Source: Baylisascaris procyonis
Taxonomy: Eukaryota > Nematoda > Chromadorea > Rhabditida > Ascarididae
NCBI GenBank assembly: GCA_037389465.1
Contig: JAZARR010000159.1
Span: 558,001-622,000, forward strand
Reading direction: 5' to 3'
DNA: 64,000 nt
Part shown: positions 11,171 to 24,100 of the stretch, in pieces
How positions within the stretch are numbered: position 1 is the first letter of the stretch
How the letters are laid out: every line of letters begins with the position of its first letter
Translations under genes and position numbers: made by a program
Notes under the pieces: model-generated
What the model was told of the DNA's origin: nothing
The model's database searches: none
The model's input: only the letters and a program-made list of their open reading frames with translations

Positions 11171-13430
11171 CGGCATTCCGAACCCATGCATCAAAGTGTT
11201 CCGTACAAACCACCGATAACCTAAAAATACGGTGAAAGAGAACAAGAAGTTTGGCAATGCAGCAAGGATCGCTTCCTAGCTTAAGATGCGTTCCAAAACT
11301 CAGATCATATAGATGCCTTCACAACAGATTTGCATTGAAGTTACGTGCCACTAAGCCTGGTTTCGTGCCATTAAGGCTGCTTTCGTTTAGCATTACTGTC
11401 GTGCTAATCGTGCCGCTTTTATTTCATGTTAAAGGCGCTGTGAGGAAGTACTGGTGCTCCGTGCGTGCGTCGGCTTCCGCTATATCAGCGCATCTGTCTA
11501 CCTTCAGAGACTAAAGGAAAACATTTAACAGACAACTTGCACTTCGCTAGCAATACGTGGAATAAGCATGGATCAAAGGAAGCAAAGTCAGAAGAACGAC
11601 GTCTCTAACGGGAGCAAGTTCGCGAACCTGTATTTGGCTGCAGTATGTTTGCAATGATGGAGTCCCGAAATGAATCTGATATTACTGTAGTTGCACGCTA
11701 TTCGAAAGTGACATCTTTCCGCAATTCAAAATCTGTTAGGGTGAGCTGGAGGGTTCGTGGATATTAGGGCTTCGGCCAGTTGAGTTTTAATTTGGGAGGA
11801 GGTGGTTTTGAGGACTTGAAAATTTCGATGGATAGATTTGAGGTCCTGATTTGTGTGTGGTGCGGAGATGGGTGTTGACAGTGGATGTTAGTGAGTTGTG
11901 CCATTAAGTTTAAAGTGAAGTGCAGTGGGCTGTTGTGGGCAGATACTCAGGAACGGGCAAATACATATCGTTTCGGAAGTTGCCTGCGGTCCACAAGGTC
12001 TGAACTGTGTCTCTCGTCTGCACGTTTTCGATCTAAAACCACTTGAATATGTTTGCCTGTAGTTAGATCTGATATTGTTTTCGAAAGTGTGAGAAGGTAA
12101 GCGAAATAATGAGCTATGAAGTGACGAACTAAAAGAGTGACCGTAGCAAAAGACGTTAACTATGAATATGATAAACATTTGGTTGTGTGTAGAAATGAGC
12201 TGCCGAATGATTGCTCTAGGGTTCACTATCAGCTTTGTCAGTCATTTGTTCTCCGGCCACTTCCGCCTCCCATTCCTCGCCAACTTGTTGGCAAGTTGCA
12301 CGTGAAGGATACTGGATCAACAGAAGGTTGCGTACCTGTATAAGCACACATCAACTCATGGAAAAGCTTTGGCTGTGAGAGCCGGACAAGGTGTCATCCT
12401 ACCCTTCCTCCTTCTACAAGGTTTTGACATTTTTCGGTCTCGAAAAATTGCCATTGGCTGGGAAAGTAGTCGTATACGCAGACGAGATACAACTTATTTT
12501 GAATTCCAATATGTGAAAGCAACAACGAGCACAAGACAAACAACGTTTGATCAGTATTAGAGAAACAGCAAATAGCAGAAACTTCACAAATCAGTGCTGT
12601 CAATGCACTATAATTATTTAAACTACTGTGGTTTACATTGTATCGTACGAAATTTCGAAACTATATTACATTATGCCTTATCAACCTGAAACTTTCTTAA
12701 GCTATTATATATTAATGCTCATCAGAATTTCATTGATTACATAGGAATGACTTTATTTCGTTGAAACTTTTGTGAGTTATATATTATATTCCGCTTAAGC
12801 ATCAAAAAATTTCTTCAAGTGTGCTGTATTATGTACTGCTGTCTGGAAAAATTCATAAACCTCTATCGCAAGGAAATATAAGTGAAATTGCGAAGTATCG
12901 CATCGAGCTGTCATTTAAAAAGCTCTGCATTTCGGCAGCCGTTGTGTGTTTGTTGTTTCTTTCAGTTTTTATCATTTGTGCAACAAAAAAGCGAACATCT
13001 GTTCCGCATCACTACTATATACTTATCCAAAAAAATTCAGCATTACCAAGTCACTTCTTCCATTCTTCCTAAAGCGAACCGTCCTCATTAGCAGCCAGTT
13101 TTTAAAAAAATCCCACAGCAAGTACATTGAGCCATGCATGTCAACGTGTGTGGCGTTAGCGCAGTTTTTGGACTTCAGCCTGCAGCTGTTGCATCGAACA
13201 AGTTGCGTTCCAAAGCAATCGTACACCAAAACTGCAGCTTCATGGAAATTGCTTATTAACTGCAATTTCATGTGAACACAACATAGCACAATAACAAGAG
13301 TCAAGTAAAAAAAAGTCCTCTAATAAAATCAAGTGTTTTGAGAAGTGCTGCACCATAGGTGCTTCAAAAAAGTGCGCATTTTACGCCGATTGCAGTTACC
13401 TCTCTGAAAATATTTCACTCTTCTTCTTAA
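11171..13430. other. Intergenic DNA upstream of mrpl-10
   Basis: Should contain the mrpl-10 promoter and outron next to 11.2 kb. Several open frames exist on both strands, for example 11251-11514 (+) and 11888-12226 (-). None has a recognisable domain or a convincing splice chain. Confidence 0.5.
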
Positions 13431-13432
13431 GG

Positions 13433-14210
13433 ACATCGCTAAAACCAAACAGCAAATCAACTTCAACAATCTTGTCACAGATGAGTTGCGTAGGTTCTAT
13501 AAGGAGAAACTAGTCATTACATGTGCAGCACTTCCAACGTTGATTTGCATTATGTTACCTTGGGGAATACCATAAGAAAAATGAAAGTGAATAATAAGCA
13601 CTTATTTTACTGAATCTTTTCGTTGGACATACTTCACCATTCAAATTAAAACATATCCTTTCGCTTCATCTCATTGTAATCTCGAATGGATTTTTGTTCC
13701 TATTCGAGCTCGATTGCCAATGGGTACGAGTTACGAGGAGGTAACTACACATAGCAGTGCCTCCCCCTCCCCCCCCCCCACCCCTTATCTTTGTACAGGC
13801 CTAAAAATACAAGTTATATGCGTAGAAGTGTCAGAAATAATGCATTTGCAGTTATTTGATGAAGCAGTTGTGAGCAATCTCGAAAAGACGAATTGCCGAA
13901 CGAAGATAGCACAACATCTGCCGTATCCTTTAGGTAGATCACAACAATGCATACAATATTTGTTTCGATGCATCAAGATTCAGCAACGAAAGTCATTTCG
14001 CGATCATGGAACACCTTAGAAGGTTCTGAGTTCACTTATTTTTGAAATGACTGATCGGGACCTTAAAAGAAACGTGGAGAAATGTCTTAATCCTAAGGAT
14101 GGTGCGCATAAGACGGTCACTGAGCAAAGGAAGAGGGACTCTGAATTAATAGAAAGGCGCAAATGTGCAGCTGCAAAGTGGCGCATGTATGTTTATAGTT
14201 TCTTCTCGTG
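13433..14210 (+). other. Cluster of coding-like fragments, no family recognised
   Basis: After a CTTCTTAAG acceptor-like site at about 13432, a + frame reads DIAKTKQQINFNNLVTDEL. A second frame at 13791-14019 follows a TACAG acceptor-like site. A third, at 14047-14211, starts with ATG and is strongly charged (MTDRDLKRNVEKCLNPKDG..., EQRKRDSELIERRK). These could be exons of one unrecognised gene or a decayed element. Phases between them were not resolved. A run of cytosines lies near 13763-13783. Confidence 0.25.
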
Positions 14211-15038
14211 ACTCAGAGATCACCAGGAGAGATGGTATAAAACGGCACCTTTTGATATGCATTATACCTATCAAATTTCGTAATTCTAGCTTCAATAGTT
14301 CAGAAATTGCTACTCACCGACCGACAGAGAGACAGACATGCAGAAGCATGCGCATACGCACAGACGTGACATCGCTATAATGCGTTTTGGTGACAACAAA
14401 TTTGCAAAAGCGCCTAACCACAGTTCGTATTGTAATGTGGTTTAACCTGGAAAGGAACATGTGGTTTAACGGAGATCTTCGCATGTCGATACTATCACAC
14501 ATCCATATTCGAGATCTTCCAGGTTTACACCATCACTCAGCACATATTCACCAAAAGGATTGCCAGTCTGTGGAATTTTCCACCCCGTAATTGTATTTAC
14601 TGGCAATGTTTCGATGCTGGAACGCTGACTGAGTATATAACTTTCAAATATCCTTTCAAATATAACTATGTTTAAATGATTACTATGTACTGTATTTAAC
14701 TGCTATCTTCGTAATGCGTCCCATTTCATCTATACTGCAGTTTCTTTTAATTTTGGCTATTTTTTTTTCCTCCGTTTTCTGAGTGAACGTATCTCGTCTC
14801 AGTTGTTTTTGTCCGTCTCTACATTTGTTTTATTCTTTTATTTGTATATTTCGCATTTTCCTGTAAATGTAACCGTTCCATCGAAACGTTGCCATCGATT
14901 TCCGTTTGTTGATTGCAATGAATGGATTCTTCGTCATCTCTTCTCTGCTCATTGATTGTGGATAGGCTCAAATAGGTATTCTAGTAAGAAACACTATAAC
15001 GGTCAATATAATTGTACTCATTTGATAGTATTAGTACA

Positions 15039-15152
15039 CCTGTAATACTACTATTACGCTACTACTATTGGCCATAATACTGTAGTAGTGAACAGTGGTA
15101 GTGGCAGTAAATCCCTACAGTAGTAATAGTAAGATACTGTGATTATTACAGG
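15039..15152. repeat. Imperfect palindromic GTA/TAC-rich repeat
   Basis: The stretch starts CCTGTAATACTACTATTACG and ends with ATAGTAAGATACTGTGATTA plus TTACAGGG. Trinucleotide steps GTA/TAC run through the middle, so the two sides can fold back on each other. It resembles a small foldback repeat; nothing suggests a gene. Confidence 0.45.
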
Positions 15153-18100
15153 GATACTAGGCATCATTAATGATCCTTGAGGCTTATTCTTCAACTTCGT
15201 TCCGCAGCCCCTCCAAAAAGTTGGTAAACGAGCAGACGCAACGCTTCTACTCGAATATCTCAGCTGCAAACCACTAACGTTTGTCTGTCTCTACTGTGAG
15301 TTTATTCGATTCGATCTCTACTATTTCGTTCACCCCGCTAACATAATCGTGTGCTTTCTCCATCGCAAAATATAGACACTTCGTCTCTGTTGAATATAAC
15401 GGGGAACGAAGACTTCAAGTTTAAAATTTAAGTGTACTAATTCAACATACTATTAAAATATAAATATATTTTTTTATTCCGTGTAGTCCTGAAGCGAAAC
15501 GGAGTTTACGATATTTGAATCGGATGTTGTCCAGAGGGCGGGAATTTTAGCGAGTTGAATTTGAATACGACGTGGTGGCGTCCTCACTTTGGCTGTGTAA
15601 GTTGAAGTTTAGTATTTGCATTCCACTTTTGCGTTTTGAAATGCCGTATCGCCTAGAATTAAGTTCAAGCATTGCACGTTGTTTAGATGCTATCCCTCAC
15701 CGAGCATCCTCCCTTCTCCTCGAATAAAACGGTTACATGCTAACGTGCATTTGTATCTATCGAAATATGCGTGCCACCACTCACTCATAACCTTTTTATT
15801 TTGTACAGAGTGCCAGTTGCGCTGAGGATTTAGTTAGATTCTTCGATGGTTAGAATTTTTATTGACATTGGGACTTGTTCCTTGGGGATTTATTTGGTGG
15901 GATACGAGGTCCGGTTTCCAAAGTAGATTAACACAGCATTGAAGTTGTGACAGCGGTTGTCTGCCAAGAAGACATTGAGTCCTCTTCGCTATAGCTTTAT
16001 TTATGCAGTCATAATGCATGAGACTAGGAGCAGAATGACTTATCCCAAGCGTACTGAGGGTTGTTCTATGGTCAGCCGGGAGTGGAGTGGCAAATAAACT
16101 TTAGTAACGAGCAGGCTCAGTTTTCAGTTTGTTCGTTGTTTGCCCTTGAGATGCCTACCCACTGCTTCATTCCATCCGGCTTTCAGTTAGAGAGAAGGGC
16201 TCATCACTAGAAATGAACTGAACTGTGAACATGTTTGTGCCCGTTCGAAAAACTTGTGTATTTTACGAGTAGTGATGAGCAGACACGAAGGCATCTAGGG
16301 TTGTTGCAGTTGGCGATACATGAAAGCAGATGACAATAAATACAGGCTCTTGTATACCTTCAAAAGTGCCACTGTTAACTGACAAAAGCTGCAGACGTCA
16401 ATGAGCAGGACAAACAAGGCAAGCAGATCAAAAATTTATGGAGTGATGCATAAAACAATAATAAATTATTTAGCTCAGTGCATTCAGAGTTAACGGTAAT
16501 AAAGAAGACGGCATTCAAACGATGCTATGAAGCTAAAATCGAGTGGAGAATTGCACCAAAGGAGTTGCTGTGATATAAGCCGCTCACTTGACCAGAGGAC
16601 AACACTGTGATCTTGGGTTTAAGCTTCATCGACGGATCCACAGATACACCCGAGAAACAGAGATGCTATATTTTGCTTCATGGGAGGGAACTGGTGGTTG
16701 ATGGATACAGAAAAAGAAGCTGGGAATATGAAGCAGCGTTCGTTGAGGCAATTCTTTGCTAACTCTCTCTCTCTCTCCGCAAAAAAACAGTTCTGTTCTT
16801 GAAAAAGTTCGAAACGAAAGAAAACGGTCGTCATACTTTTTGGAAGCATTTTGCAGGTAAATCGACATGGAGACCATTCCTTACTTTGCTCTTTCTTACC
16901 CCAGGTATATGTAAATATACCGCCTCACCTAGGTGGTAGGTAAAAGAATACAGAAAAAAGTTTAAAAGAAAAGAATTGCACGGCGTGACAGTAAAAATGA
17001 TAAGTGATGAAGTAGGTCAAAAGAAAGAACGCACAAACGAGAGACTCATTGCTTATTTATATGTGTACGTTTCCCTCTGTTTGTTTATCATATATGTATT
17101 TGCTGTTTTCTTAAAAGGCGCTTTATTTTGGCGATTGTCAAACGTGCAAATATAAAATTCATATTAGTCATCGTTTTCTCATAGGTTTGGTCGTTGGCGT
17201 ATGGACGAGGATCACGAAATAAAGGGTATGACTTAGAATTGAATTTGATTCCCCACTTATCTTGGCCATTTTATTGCTTTACGTTTTCATATTTGGCCAC
17301 TTTGCCGTTCATTTACTAGAGTATTTATATATTTGTTCACCGAATGGTGATCGTTTTCCTTAGTTCCCGTTCCTTGAAGTTTTTCATATATTCGGGGCAT
17401 TACTCTAATAGACACCGTATTAAGAACGTTAATTTCTATCTCTTATTCCCCTTTTTTGATGAAAATCCAACCTACCAATCCAGCGTGTCTAGAATGTTTA
17501 TGTGTTATTGCATGATTTTTTTTTTTTTTTTTGCAAACACCGAATTATTCTAGAGAAAATGCATGGTGACAACGTCACGTCTTTGCGCGTCTATGTGCCA
17601 CTCAGTCTATCTGTTCTTTTCCTTATTTCAATTGTGCATCACAACATCTTCGCGATGAAGCGAATTAACTCTGTTTTATAGGGATCCCACAGATTAGCCT
17701 TCTAAATCAAATTTTGCTCCGATTGGCACGTTTTTTTTTGTGTGTGTAAATCATTTGTCATCAATGGGGCATATAGAAGGGCATTTTTCTGCAAAATTCA
17801 ATTAGATGCCTTATAAAACGATTTTCTGTTGTTAAGAGATTTTGCATATTAGCAATCTATAGCAAATAAGAAAGCGTATAAGACATTTTATTTTTAAATT
17901 TAAACACACTTTGCAACGAGTTGCTTTGTGGGGAAGTGTTGTGATATGCGCACATATGCCACTCTCTTGCAACATGGTGCTATTTGTCTATTGCACTGAT
18001 ATATAGATTGTTTTTTTTTTTTTGTTTTGCGAGTTGCAAGCCTCTCTTCATTAGCGGCACTCACTATTTGTTTTATATGTGCTATGAAAAAGCATGCTTA

Positions 18101-19117
18101 TTGAACGTTTATTGTTGTTATAAACGGCTGATCGCTTTATTGATCGATGCAGTCTTGAAAGATGGTGTTGTTTAAAGACAAATGTGGCATCATCTGAATG
18201 CTTTAAAACCTCTATCATCGTACTATTTGCTGCTATTTCGGTTTTTTTGGTACTAAAATTTTTTCTATCGATTTAAGAAAGAACTTTTTTTTTTTCTTGG
18301 AAAAACATCAACAGCAACAATTTCTACTTTATCATTTCAATGTGCGCTTTGGCATTTCTATTTGATGTTTTTGCAGCGGTGGACCCATTGCTCACCAACG
18401 ACCGACGTTGGCAAGTGAGGGAGAGAAGTTAGTGCTTTTCTTTGTGATTAATGCTGTTGGTCAGTACAAAATTAGCAGAGTTCTTATGGCGAAACATGTT
18501 CCCTTCTTGGTAAAGAAAAGGTGCATTGGAAGTAAAATTTTGTATCTGTGCAGTTAAGTTAAATCAATACTTCTCAAGAAAAGAACAGCTAGCTCATGAA
18601 TCATTCAGTTGCTTCGAAGTAACGAAATATGCTCGAACTGTAAATCAGAAATAAGCGTCGCACTAGCAGTTGGAGTTGTGAAAACGTGATTTATAATATC
18701 GTCATAGGTTTCCGGGTTAGTGCTGAAAGCCGTCAACGTAGTAAACGAAAGGTTGCTAGTTTAGTGTGTAACTCTTCACCTTATGAATTATTACTATAAT
18801 ACAAGCTAAATCAAGCGAAACTTGACCTCTATCATTAAGCTTGATCCATAAAAGCTGCAGATCGTTTTACTTCGGGTATTCGCACAGCACTTGGGTTAGT
18901 AACGCTAATTGCTACTACACGCATTTAACAAAGCATGCAATTGCATTTGGCAAAAATATGCGTCTTGGGATTCAGCCACGATTTATATATCAAACGAGTT
19001 ACAAAAGATACTGCAAGACTGCAACTTTTCGAAAATTATTCCTATCGCAGCTTCCCATGAAGACGATACAGCACAACAGCATGAGCGATGTGAAAAGTTC
19101 TGTAATAGAACCGGGCG
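15153..19117. other. Intergenic DNA upstream of the SET-domain gene
   Basis: AT-rich with frequent T tracts (17517-17533, 18010-18022, 18285-18297) and a CT run at 16765-16779. Open frames are short and dominated by T-rich hydrophobic translations. No gene is supported. Confidence 0.5.
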
Positions 19118-19230
19118 TTTTCCAGCCTTTCGTACCCCAGTGGCCCACGCCCTCCGGAGCTCCCACGCTTCCCGCGGCGGATTTGAGTTTTCAAGATCCG
19201 AGGGCCCTCGCGGGGGCGAAAAGCTACTAT
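19118..19230. repeat. GC-rich block, probable dispersed repeat
   Basis: A sharply GC-rich segment (contains CCCTCCGGAGCTCCC, CCCGCGGCGG and GGGCCCTCGCGGGGGCG) sits in AT-rich flanks. It is open in several frames on both strands at once, which is a compositional effect and not evidence of coding. The abrupt edges suggest an inserted repeat. Confidence 0.4.
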
Positions 19231-19513
19231 GATTCGTTGTTTCAAATACTAATATGCAGCACATATCGCGCATAAGGCGTACACGTCGCACATCGCGATA
19301 CCGTTGTAAATTATCAGTTTCCAAGCTGGCAGTTGGTTCCTTAGTACAAGTTTCTTAATCACTGCTTACCAAGATGTGTCGCTTTCGTATTTGCTACGAC
19401 ACGCAGCTTAAATCTGCTCAATTTATATCAAGGAATTATTTTTAATTATGCCATTAGTTGTTTTGACTACTTTGCAGCATTAATCTTTAAAGATTTTATA
19501 AATCATCTAAGAT

Positions 19514-21075
19514 ATGATTAGTTCAGGTTTGGAAGAGGGATGTTTCGTTTGTGCGCTAAATGGCGACAATGACGTCAATATAGAAGATGAGAAGAACATC
19601 AAAGAGGAGTTATGGAAGTGCAGTGCTTGTAAGACCAAATTTCACCGCACCTGTTTCCTGTCGTTTTGTGAAGGTAAGTGAATTTTATTTCGAAAGCGAT
19701 ATAATGCCACTCGTAAAGTTGCGTTACAATGTTACACTTTCAGTGTATACAACAAAAATTTTCGTTTAATTCCAATTAGAATCAGAAAATGCGCAAACGA
19801 GTTTTCCGTATTCCGTTTTTGAAAACACGGTTTTGGCAAGCATCGAAATGGCTTAGATCAAATACTACATATGTGAGAATCTTCATTGTGCCAAAATATT
19901 TGAGTTGCTGTCTTCGAGTGGGTGCATTATTTCCTTGGAGCTGCGATACATGGATTCCCAGATATGATAGGTGCAACGTTGTTTTCTTTCCTTGCGGACT
20001 TAGAATAGCGGAGAAGGTAGCGGACCTGCAGACGTCTTCCCTTCAGAACGATATCGATGTCAGTGTTCCATTGGAGTTTGTTGAGGCGCTTACTGTGATT
20101 ATATTGATAATTATTATGCAACGGCGGAAACGTTTTTTGTGGTTTTGAATGCTGCAACTCAGTAAAAATCTGTACCAGCAGTTCTGTCTTTCTGCGCTAT
20201 AAACAACTGCTTCTACATCTCAACTCATTTTACAGCCCCACCAAAAATGAATGGATTGAGTGCATAAAAGATGAAGTTGCGTTGTGGGAGTGGTACTTGC
20301 AAAATGAAGGTTAGTAGATGAAATCTACTCAAATCAATCTCGGACGTTCGGCTTCGCTAATCCAGTAATTTTCGCAGTGCGAAGCAATACATTGTTTGAT
20401 AAGATAAGATTGAAAGTCATACCCATCCGCTGTTTCCTAATATGCCGACGAAAACACCTCTCTTTTAAAAAGTCCTCTCTACGGCTTTAGGATAATTTTT
20501 ATCTCCTTTCTTTGTTTGACCAGCGTTTGTTCGGATCTTTCTAGTAATTAGGTGTGTTGTCCAGGGGAATGAGGCGGCGTTTGCTTTGAAGAAACCGTCA
20601 AACATGAGGGAAGCTGTGATAATCGCAATGGTGTAATGTGATAGCGTTATCATGTTGATGAAAATTTTGAGAAACATGTTCAAAAAATTCTGATTTCCTC
20701 GGCAGTCATGCCTGACGTGGTTGCAGGTGATTTTGTTCCTCGAATGCACATACTGGATGCAGCTGGAGATCCGTGCATTGATATGAGTAAAGCGAAGAAG
20801 TGGTTATGCCCACAGCATGAATGCAACTTCTGCAATCAAGAACTGCTACGTACGAGATCACAAATAGGTATGTTTCGAGTGATTGCTCATTTCGGGTGTG
20901 TCTAGACTCACGCCGATGGCAACAATTCTTTTTATGAGTAATTCACTTTCGAGACATAACACAGTGTGCTGTACAGGAAATTTTAATTGCGGTCAGTGAA
21001 CTGAAACTCAACAAAGTCGTTTCAGATGCTTGCAATACGATATCAAACTGCAAAAACAAAAAAAAACAAACATGC

Positions 21076-21135
<60 letters not shown>

Positions 21136-24100
21136 TTTTTTGTTTATTTGTTTATTTACGCATGTACATCGACTCAAAATTTTCTGACACATGATGTGCT
21201 CCTATGAGAAGTAGCTAGTATGAGTTGCACTTCATCGTCACAAACTTAAACTCTAGTATCTTAGCTAGCAGCAGGGCATATTCAAGATTCGAAGAGTACA
21301 TTATGGCATATGACACGCATATTTATATGCAGTTCCAGTGCTCACTGTTACAGGACATTTCATTAGCTGCGCAAACTGTGTATTTGCATGGCATAAGTCA
21401 TGCGTTATTATTGGCTCACATCATATTGATCGTCACAAGGATCGCTATGTGTTGTGTCCAAGACATGCAGAAGTCAATAAAAGTTGTGCCAGAAATACTC
21501 CATATTGTGTCAAATGCGACCGTTCTTCCGGTGAGTGCAGAATGTCTCATTTCTCTTTGTTTAGTGGCATATTTTATTGTTGTGAGCAGTTGTCGAAAAG
21601 AAAGTGTTTCTGCTTATTCGTTAGCGCACTGCTGTTTTTAGTTTATCATCAGCAAGTATGCGTTAAGCGACTGACATGCATGTGGGAATGTAGTGATATT
21701 TACACCACGGTACATTCCACCACCTTGATGGAACTTGCATTAACGCAATAAGGATGGCCTAGCAGTGCGTTCACAAGAAGTTCTTTGAGAGAAAGGGGGA
21801 GGGAAGAAAAAGGCAGGCGGCTTTGATGCAAAAACTAGCTGTGAATTTCACGTGTTTGAAAATTTTAGCTTTTTTGTTAAAAAAATTTGTGCGTGCTTCA
21901 CCAGTTGTTCTAGCACGTGAAAAAGCGACCTCCTCCTTCATGTCTGCCACTTGTTTGATGGGAAGTGATCCGATATCGCTATTCAATGTGCCTCATTGAA
22001 ATTTGTCAAATTGGATTGGCGACCGAATTCTAGCTTTGATGGAGCGTTCGGTTTTTTGCAGGGATGAAATGCTGTTGTTTGCCATTGAAGAGATAGATGA
22101 ATTCATGCGTTTTATATTGGCTTTTAAGGCAAAAGATTGATCCTTCGATGTAGCCTTTGCATTCGCTCATATTGTGAGTGCTACTTCGAAGGCTTCACGG
22201 AAACGGACAAAGTCGAGAAGTGCCTGGAATCGAGTCGGGGTGAATTTGTTTGCGATTCATGTCAGTATCACGATTATCCACGAATCGGGGATTACGTCCT
22301 TGCGGCATCAAGGGGCTGGTGAGTGTTTACGGGATTTAGAGATTACGGTATTTCTTTTAGTATAATTGTCGGCATCTTTTTACAAGCAAATCACATGAGC
22401 GGAAGGGAAGAAGCTGAATTCTTGTATTCACTTGAGTGTATGTAGCAGAGGTAATGTTGTTTGCAATGTTCCGAGAGGGAGTCTGTGTTTTTTTGTGGCG
22501 CTTCCATAGGGGTTTGGTTGTAGGTGAGCACTTCGTTCAAAGAAACTGGTTCACTGACTGGTTCAGAGTGTAAGTGAGGCTCACGCATTGTTATCAGGGG
22601 ATGCTAGAATCCATGTGATCAATATTCGGGTAGATTGTTTGGGTGTTTTTAACTCTACTGTAGCAATGGTTGTGATAGTGATGGGAGAGAATTGTGACTT
22701 GCTTCTTTCCCCTTCTATTCGGGGAGACCAAGAATCATAGAAAATAATGGAACTGAAGTCGCTTCTTAGTGTCAGTTTTTCCGGCTCAGTTTACTTACCC
22801 TATGTGAGGAACTTTTAACATTTCGTTTGCCTTTCCTCGAGGTTTTTTTGATTCATTTTCTTAAAGAGGCATCCACGTCGCTCTGCTTGCTTTGTGTTGA
22901 AAATTTTAGGTTTGCTTTATTCGCCTAATAATTTTCCTTCTGCTTATCTAGCCTCATCATTAGGAAGCGATTGAGCAAACAATGAAGGTCGAATATCTGA
23001 AGCAAGTTTCGACTCGTTCACAAAAAAAAAATTGTAAAGCTCATGCTGTATATCCAATTTTTTCCCTCGAAGTTCTTTTATTCAATGAATATCCTTTGCT
23101 GTTTGGTTGCATAGGAATGCGGAATGATATTATTTATACGACTTGCAGCGATCATTTCATTATTTTGCTATTGGAGAGAATAAGCAGCTAGGGTATTATT
23201 CCGTTTTGAATGAATTCGTTGAGATTTTCCTTGCTATAGAAGTGGGATGATTTTTTAAAAGAGGTGTTTGGTAAGAACTCTTGTAATCTCTTGGATAACG
23301 CTCATTACTTGATTGATGTTCTTAGTTTGTTATTTCGGAATATTGGTTTGATTTTCCAGTTTATGGCCTGCAAAAACACTCCACGCAGATTTGTTACCGA
23401 CGACTCTTTTGAATAATGCAAAGCTGGTGGAGCGATTGCATAAGGTTAGCTTTCCTCTCTTTTTCAATGTCGAAGCTCGAAGTTTAGAGCTAATATTGTT
23501 TTGTTTTTTTCCAGTTGTTCTTAACCATAACAGCGCACAGAGAATGCAGCGTTGTGCAGAAGGTGAAGGAGAGAGAGAAGAAGAGGGGAGAAAGCCGTCT
23601 TCCTTTTTGAATCTTGATAAAAAAATTTTCGCATTTCGAATGATTGAAATTTCGAAAAAAAGTTGGAAAAAGAAGTCTGGCAACGCTGTTTTCATCAGTA
23701 CTGAAGTTGCGATCGCAACGTTAAAAGTGCTTGTTGCAGAAAAGTTATCTGCACATTTTCCCTCATATTCTAGCTTAAGTTCAGCGCTGCCAAACCGGTG
23801 AAGTCTGACAGGACTTAGTGGCACTGCACTTTCAAATATCGCAATCACTTTCTTTTCGTATGTGAACCTCTGATTTGTCTTCAACGGGCGGCAGACGTTT
23901 TGTGTTTGACGTCCACTGTATGACTGGGGGAAGGAGGGGGGCTCAGCCTTGACTTATTCATTAGGGGTTGACGTCATTCTAATGTTTTATCGTATAAGGA
24001 ATTAGCAGCATTAAAGAAAAGAACGGTTCAATATCTCTATTACTGCTACTATTTCATTCCCATATGTTATGCAAAAGAAAAAATGTTAGAAAATTTTAAT

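Noticed and set aside
23330..23884. 184-codon - strand ORF
   Set aside because: It overlaps the PWWP exon at 23360-23444 on the + strand, which has matched phases and a clear domain, so it is treated as a shadow.
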